DNA of 64,000 nt, taken from contig NZ_BAFN01000001.1 of the NCBI RefSeq assembly GCF_000949635.1, positions 3,655,052-3,719,051 of the forward strand, read 5' to 3'. The stretch comes from Candidatus Brocadia sinica JPN1 (GTDB lineage: Bacteria; Planctomycetota; Brocadiia; Brocadiales; Brocadiaceae). Positions 61,332-64,000 of this stretch are shown here, piece after piece. The translations under genes and the position numbers were made by a program. The notes beneath the pieces were generated by a model. That model did not search any database and was not told the DNA's origin. It saw only the letters and a list, made by a program, of their open reading frames with translations. The stretch's first letter is position 1, and each line of letters opens with the position of its first letter.

Positions 61332-61356
61332 TACGGACAAACTTTGCTTGTCCGTG
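61332..61356 (+). repeat. family B palindrome, copy 3
   Basis: GGGGCGG then TACGGACAAAC-TTT-GCTTGTCCGTG. Ends 30 nt before the next ATG; same strand orientation as the other two. Confidence 0.8.
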
Positions 61357-61386
61357 CTTTATTTTATAAAGCGAAAGGAGTTTGTT

Positions 61387-61932
61387 ATGCTGAAAAATAA
61401 CTGTTTTAAAAAATGTATGGTATTTTTATTAATCTTTTATGCCTCTTATCCCCATGCCGCTTCTGCCCATGAAGGCCACTCCCATGAAGCGGTAATTACC
61501 ATCGGGAAGAAGACCGTTGTTCATCTTCAAACAATTCTGTCAACGTACCAGGTGGTGTATACTCATTTAGTAAAGAAAGACTTGCATGGCATTGCCGGTT
61601 TAGCCAGAAAATTGTCAGAGGCATCCAGTCTGGCTGCTAAAACCGAGCCTGACGGCGCCGGCCGGCATATGATGGAGCATGTTCATGCAGGTGCTGAGGG
61701 TCTTGAAAAAGCACAGAACATTCAGGATGCCCAAAAGGCATTTGTGTCAGTGAGTGATGCCCTCTTGCCATTTTTTAAGTCCTGGCCTAATCAGCTTAAA
61801 CGGAATGAATTGAAAATGTGCCAATGCAAACATGACGGACATTGCTGGCTCCAGCCGCAGAACCATCCTGATGCCTGCCCCTATTCTGCAGATCAGGCGA
61901 AGATGTGTTCTGATATTGAAGAGATAAAGTAA
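61387..61932 (+). CDS. exported His/Cys-rich helical protein
   Basis: 181 residues from the ATG at 61387 (AAAGGAG about 7 nt upstream). Signal peptide (MVFLLIFYASYPHAASA), mature start HEGHSHEAV with several His, a helical middle with HMMEHVHAG, and a C-terminal CQCKHDGHCWLQPQNHPDAC. The metal-ligand-rich ends suggest periplasmic binding of Ni, Cu or Zn. The architecture is like DUF3347 proteins, but I am not certain. It follows the nickel importer and the barrel protein. Confidence 0.75.
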   Translation: MLKNNCFKKCMVFLLIFYASYPHAASAHEGHSHEAVITIGKKTVVHLQTILSTYQVVYTHLVKKDLHGIAGLARKLSEASSLAAKTEPDGAGRHMMEHVHAGAEGLEKAQNIQDAQKAFVSVSDALLPFFKSWPNQLKRNELKMCQCKHDGHCWLQPQNHPDACPYSADQAKMCSDIEEIK

Positions 61933-61982
61933 TTATCCCAATTTTACGATATGTAACGCAGTAATGCCGCAACCAGAATCCC

Positions 61983-62050
61983 TCTATCGGTAGGGCAAGC
62001 GTCCTCGCTTGTCATGTGATACTGTCAACCGGGGACGGTTGACCTACCTT
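61983..62050. repeat. paired-palindrome element D, copy 2 (inverted)
   Basis: CTATCGGTAGGGCAAGCG..CGCTTGTCATG then GTCAACCGGGGACGGTTGAC and CTACC. Same element as 27979-28050, in the other orientation and with a shorter middle. Confidence 0.85.
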
Positions 62051-62157
62051 ACAGGATTAGATAATTAAGAAAACAAAATTACACGTAATACCTTAGTTTT
62101 TTTGAATGTGGCTTTGTGCGCTTGGTTTTTTATGCATTGAAAAGGAGGATATCATCC

Positions 62158-62355
62158 TTGAGATCATGTAAGTTCTTTGTATGTCCAAATTGTGGCTACG
62201 ATGAAAAGTTTAAAGTCTATACGAGCAATTTCCAGGTGATTTGTCAATCCCCTGAGGCCGGGATACGCTCATTTGAAAGCAGTATTTTACCAAACCTGCG
62301 GAATAGTGATAACTATATCGAGTGTCAGTTGTGTTTTGAAAAATTCAGGGCATGA
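62158..62355 (+). CDS. small zinc-ribbon-like protein
   Basis: 65 residues from a TTG at 62158, chosen because AGGAGG lies 9 nt upstream. CPNCGYDEKF near the start and CQLCFEKF at the end form two CxxC pairs, so one zinc ribbon is likely. Function unknown. Confidence 0.6.
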   Translation: MRSCKFFVCPNCGYDEKFKVYTSNFQVICQSPEAGIRSFESSILPNLRNSDNYIECQLCFEKFRA

Positions 62356-62409
62356 AATAAAATAAGAATGATATGGCAAAAAGTATTAGTATTTTTTCAT
62401 TAGGGAGTT

Positions 62410-62934
62410 ATGTTCAAGGTTCTGCTGTGTGGAAAGCTCAAGGAATATTATCAAATCAACCCGCGAGATAGCTGGCTTATGGAAGCAGCGATACGAAATC
62501 TGCCCATTTTTGTTCCAGGCTGGGAGGATTCGACACTCGGCAATATGTATGCAGCGCACTGCATTTCCAGCGAAATCAGGAATATTCACACAGTAAAGAC
62601 CGGAATCGAGTATATGGTTTTACTGGCAGAATGGTACACACAAATCGCCCCGAAGGGACTGGGCTTTTTTCAAATCGGTGGCGGAATTGCTGGAGATTTT
62701 CCCATCTGTGTGGTGCCGATGCTTCATCAGGACCTGGGACGCCCCGATGTGCCACTTTGGGCATACTTTTGCCAAATCAGTGATTCGACAACAAGCTACG
62801 GATCGTATTCGGGCGCAGTGCCAAATGAAAAGATTACCTGGGGCAAGCTCGGCAAGGACTCCCCGAAGTTCATCATCGAATCTGACACCACCATCGTTGC
62901 GCCACTGATTTTTGCTTATGTGCTGGGATGGTAA
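62410..62934 (+). pseudogene. deoxyhypusine-synthase-family protein, C-terminal half only
   Basis: 174 residues with GKLKEYYQINPRDSWLMEAA, VPGWEDSTLGNM, TVKTGIEYM (region of the catalytic Lys), FFQIGGGIAGDFPICVVPM and ISDSTTSYGSYSG. These are the NAD/substrate-site motifs of DHS-like enzymes, which in bacteria often act as homospermidine synthases. Family members have about 320-380 residues, and the first about 150 are missing, with no matching frame upstream. Probably a remnant, although an intact C-terminal frame is maintained. Confidence 0.8.
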
Positions 62935-63332
62935 ATGCCGGCCATTCAATACGTGAAAAAGTAAGAATGATAACCAGGGATCATGGATGCCACTTTTTGA
63001 TATTTGAATTTCTGCCTGATTTATTCCAATATTGCATTGTGTATTTCAATAAAGAAACTTTTAAGACTGGATCTCCCGATATATTTCAGTGCAGATAATT
63101 TTTATAGCCCTAATAATATAAATGTCTTACAGGGGAAACGGCAGATTGTTTTGGAAAATGGAATTGATTTTGCAAATTTGCCACAGTATGAGCAAATTAT
63201 TTTGAGAACGAAGGAAGAGGAACTGTGTTGGTTTAAACGATCACGGTTATTCCGACGAAGTTCGTTGAAAGTTTGTTTCTCAATTTTGCCGGTGTAAAAT
63301 TTCCGTCTTCAATTTTTTAAGCGTATGCAGCT
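62935..63332. other. spacer, no convincing gene
   Basis: A 97-codon open frame (63004-63297) lacks a ribosome site and a family and is not called. Confidence 0.4.
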
Positions 63333-63767
63333 GTGAGCAAAACGAACAAGATTCTTGCCTGTATTCAAATCCTCATTTTTCTCAGCCTCACATTATGTGG
63401 CAGCGGCATCACCTTCACTGTATCGGTGACGTCCGATGAATTTCCCTGTAAAGATCATAACTGTGGTTGCAAGTCGGCAGTTGATTGCAGGACGAATTGC
63501 TGTTGTTTGCCGCAGGGAAATCATGAAAAGTCTCACTACGGGGCAAAGAAACAGAAAAACGGCATTCAATCCTTTATCAGCAGCCTGATGTGTAAATCCG
63601 GTAGTGATGGAATCAGCGTGATAAACACCGAACTGAAATATGTCCTGGAAGATGATTTTGTAATTCCCCAAATAGCATTTTTGTATTTTCTTGCCAGCGA
63701 TACCATGGTGCACATCTGTGAACCTATGGTATTACCTCCCGAAAAACCCCCTCGCTGTTCCATATAA
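63333..63767 (+). CDS. exported Cys-rich hypothetical protein
   Basis: 144 residues from a GTG at 63333. A hydrophobic signal (ILACIQILIFLSLTLCGSG) is followed by CKDHNCGCKSAVDCRTNCCC, a dense Cys cluster that may bind metal. The remainder is polar with a hydrophobic patch (IAFLYFLASDTMVHICEP). No family recognised. Confidence 0.6.
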   Translation: MSKTNKILACIQILIFLSLTLCGSGITFTVSVTSDEFPCKDHNCGCKSAVDCRTNCCCLPQGNHEKSHYGAKKQKNGIQSFISSLMCKSGSDGISVINTELKYVLEDDFVIPQIAFLYFLASDTMVHICEPMVLPPEKPPRCSI

Positions 63768-63889
63768 AGTCCAACCAGCAGGTAAAGTAAACGCTTAAAG
63801 TAGCTGCACCGGGGATATTAGGACGAAAAATCTCCGCTACACTGTAATTTTGCTGTTCCTGGAAATGCTACACCCTGTCGGCTTATTTC

Positions 63890-63968
63890 ATGTATAGAAT
63901 TTCAATTACCCCCCCATAATCCCCTCCGTAAACGGGGAGAGACAGAGGGAAGTTGCCGAAGGCGTAAT
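63890..63968 (+). repeat. dispersed element E, copy 2
   Basis: Same order as copy 1 at 21161: AATTTCAATTACCCCCCC, CTCCGTAAACGGGGAGAG, ACAGAGGGAA, TTGCCGAAGGCGTAAT. Downstream sequence is cut by the window end. Confidence 0.7.
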
Positions 63969-64000
63969 TCAAGGCGTTTACTCTCAATCAACTTGCTAAG

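Noticed and set aside
61983-62050. Element D as a transcription terminator
   Set aside because: No T-run follows either palindrome, and the pair recurs as a unit elsewhere, so repeat is the better call.
63004-63297. 97-codon open frame with a TTG start
   Set aside because: No ribosome-binding site, no recognisable motif, and AT-rich drift-like composition; not enough to call a gene.

Overview
The window looks like a chromosomal segment of an anaerobic ammonium-oxidising planctomycete (a Brocadia/Kuenenia/Jettenia-like bacterium). This is inferred from gene content, not from a marker gene: an eight-haem hydroxylamine-oxidoreductase-like lipoprotein, an Rh-type ammonium transporter, a fused AroD-AroE, a dedicated nickel importer under NikR, and many large PA14-domain membrane proteins. 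Base composition is moderate to low GC with long AT-rich spacers.

Layout. 0-13.5 kb: an envelope-glycan neighbourhood with GT-C type membrane glycosyltransferases (one partial, three with C-terminal PA14 domains or N-terminal PA14 pairs), a PA14 pseudogene, and a tightly overlapping operon of GT2 glycosyltransferase, B12-radical SAM enzyme and methyltransferase. 13.8-21 kb: two small coiled-coil/charged proteins, aroK-aroDE, a c-di-GMP-I riboswitch with a terminator in front of a secreted phosphoesterase/Asp-box propeller protein, and leuA. 21-23 kb: the octahaem cytochrome. 23-33.5 kb: a damaged zone with an IS1380 copy carrying internal deletions, a truncated S74 tail-fibre gene, a broken exoprotein, frameshifted SYLF gene, transposase debris and Mu-like portal/head remnants, interspersed with the intact housekeeping genes typA and hup; then a tRNA-Ala(CGC). 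33.8-35.2 kb: an HELSH membrane protein and ogt.

35.22-44.62 kb is a compact integrative element bounded by a 19-bp direct repeat and inserted in the 3' end of the spermidine synthase gene speE. It carries a tyrosine integrase, excisionase-like HTH protein, RHH regulator, D5/P4-type primase-helicase with an adjacent symmetric iteron-like array, ERCC4 nuclease, Nu1-like terminase small subunit, HNH protein and a D12-class adenine methylase, but no capsid or tail genes. The best reading is a phage satellite (PICI/P4-like) in an anammox-type bacterium; this is the most system-like novelty in the window.

44.6-56.6 kb: speE-speD, murC, rhodanese, MoeB/ThiF, DUF362, a cupin lipoprotein with five SHOCT repeats, a possible sigma-54 promoter before the Rh transporter, a half-size TMEM165/GDT1 protein, trpC, and a thioredoxin / ferredoxin-thioredoxin reductase pair. 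56.8-62 kb: nikR with a recognisable NikR operator, a nickel ECF-type importer (M, L, Q, O) and two exported proteins that follow it; three near-identical hairpin palindromes each sit 25-32 nt before a start codon here. 62-64 kb: a zinc-ribbon protein, a truncated deoxyhypusine-synthase-like gene and a Cys-rich exported protein.

Several dispersed palindrome/repeat families run through the window; one 28-bp family occurs inside two open reading frames and exactly at a phage-gene deletion junction.
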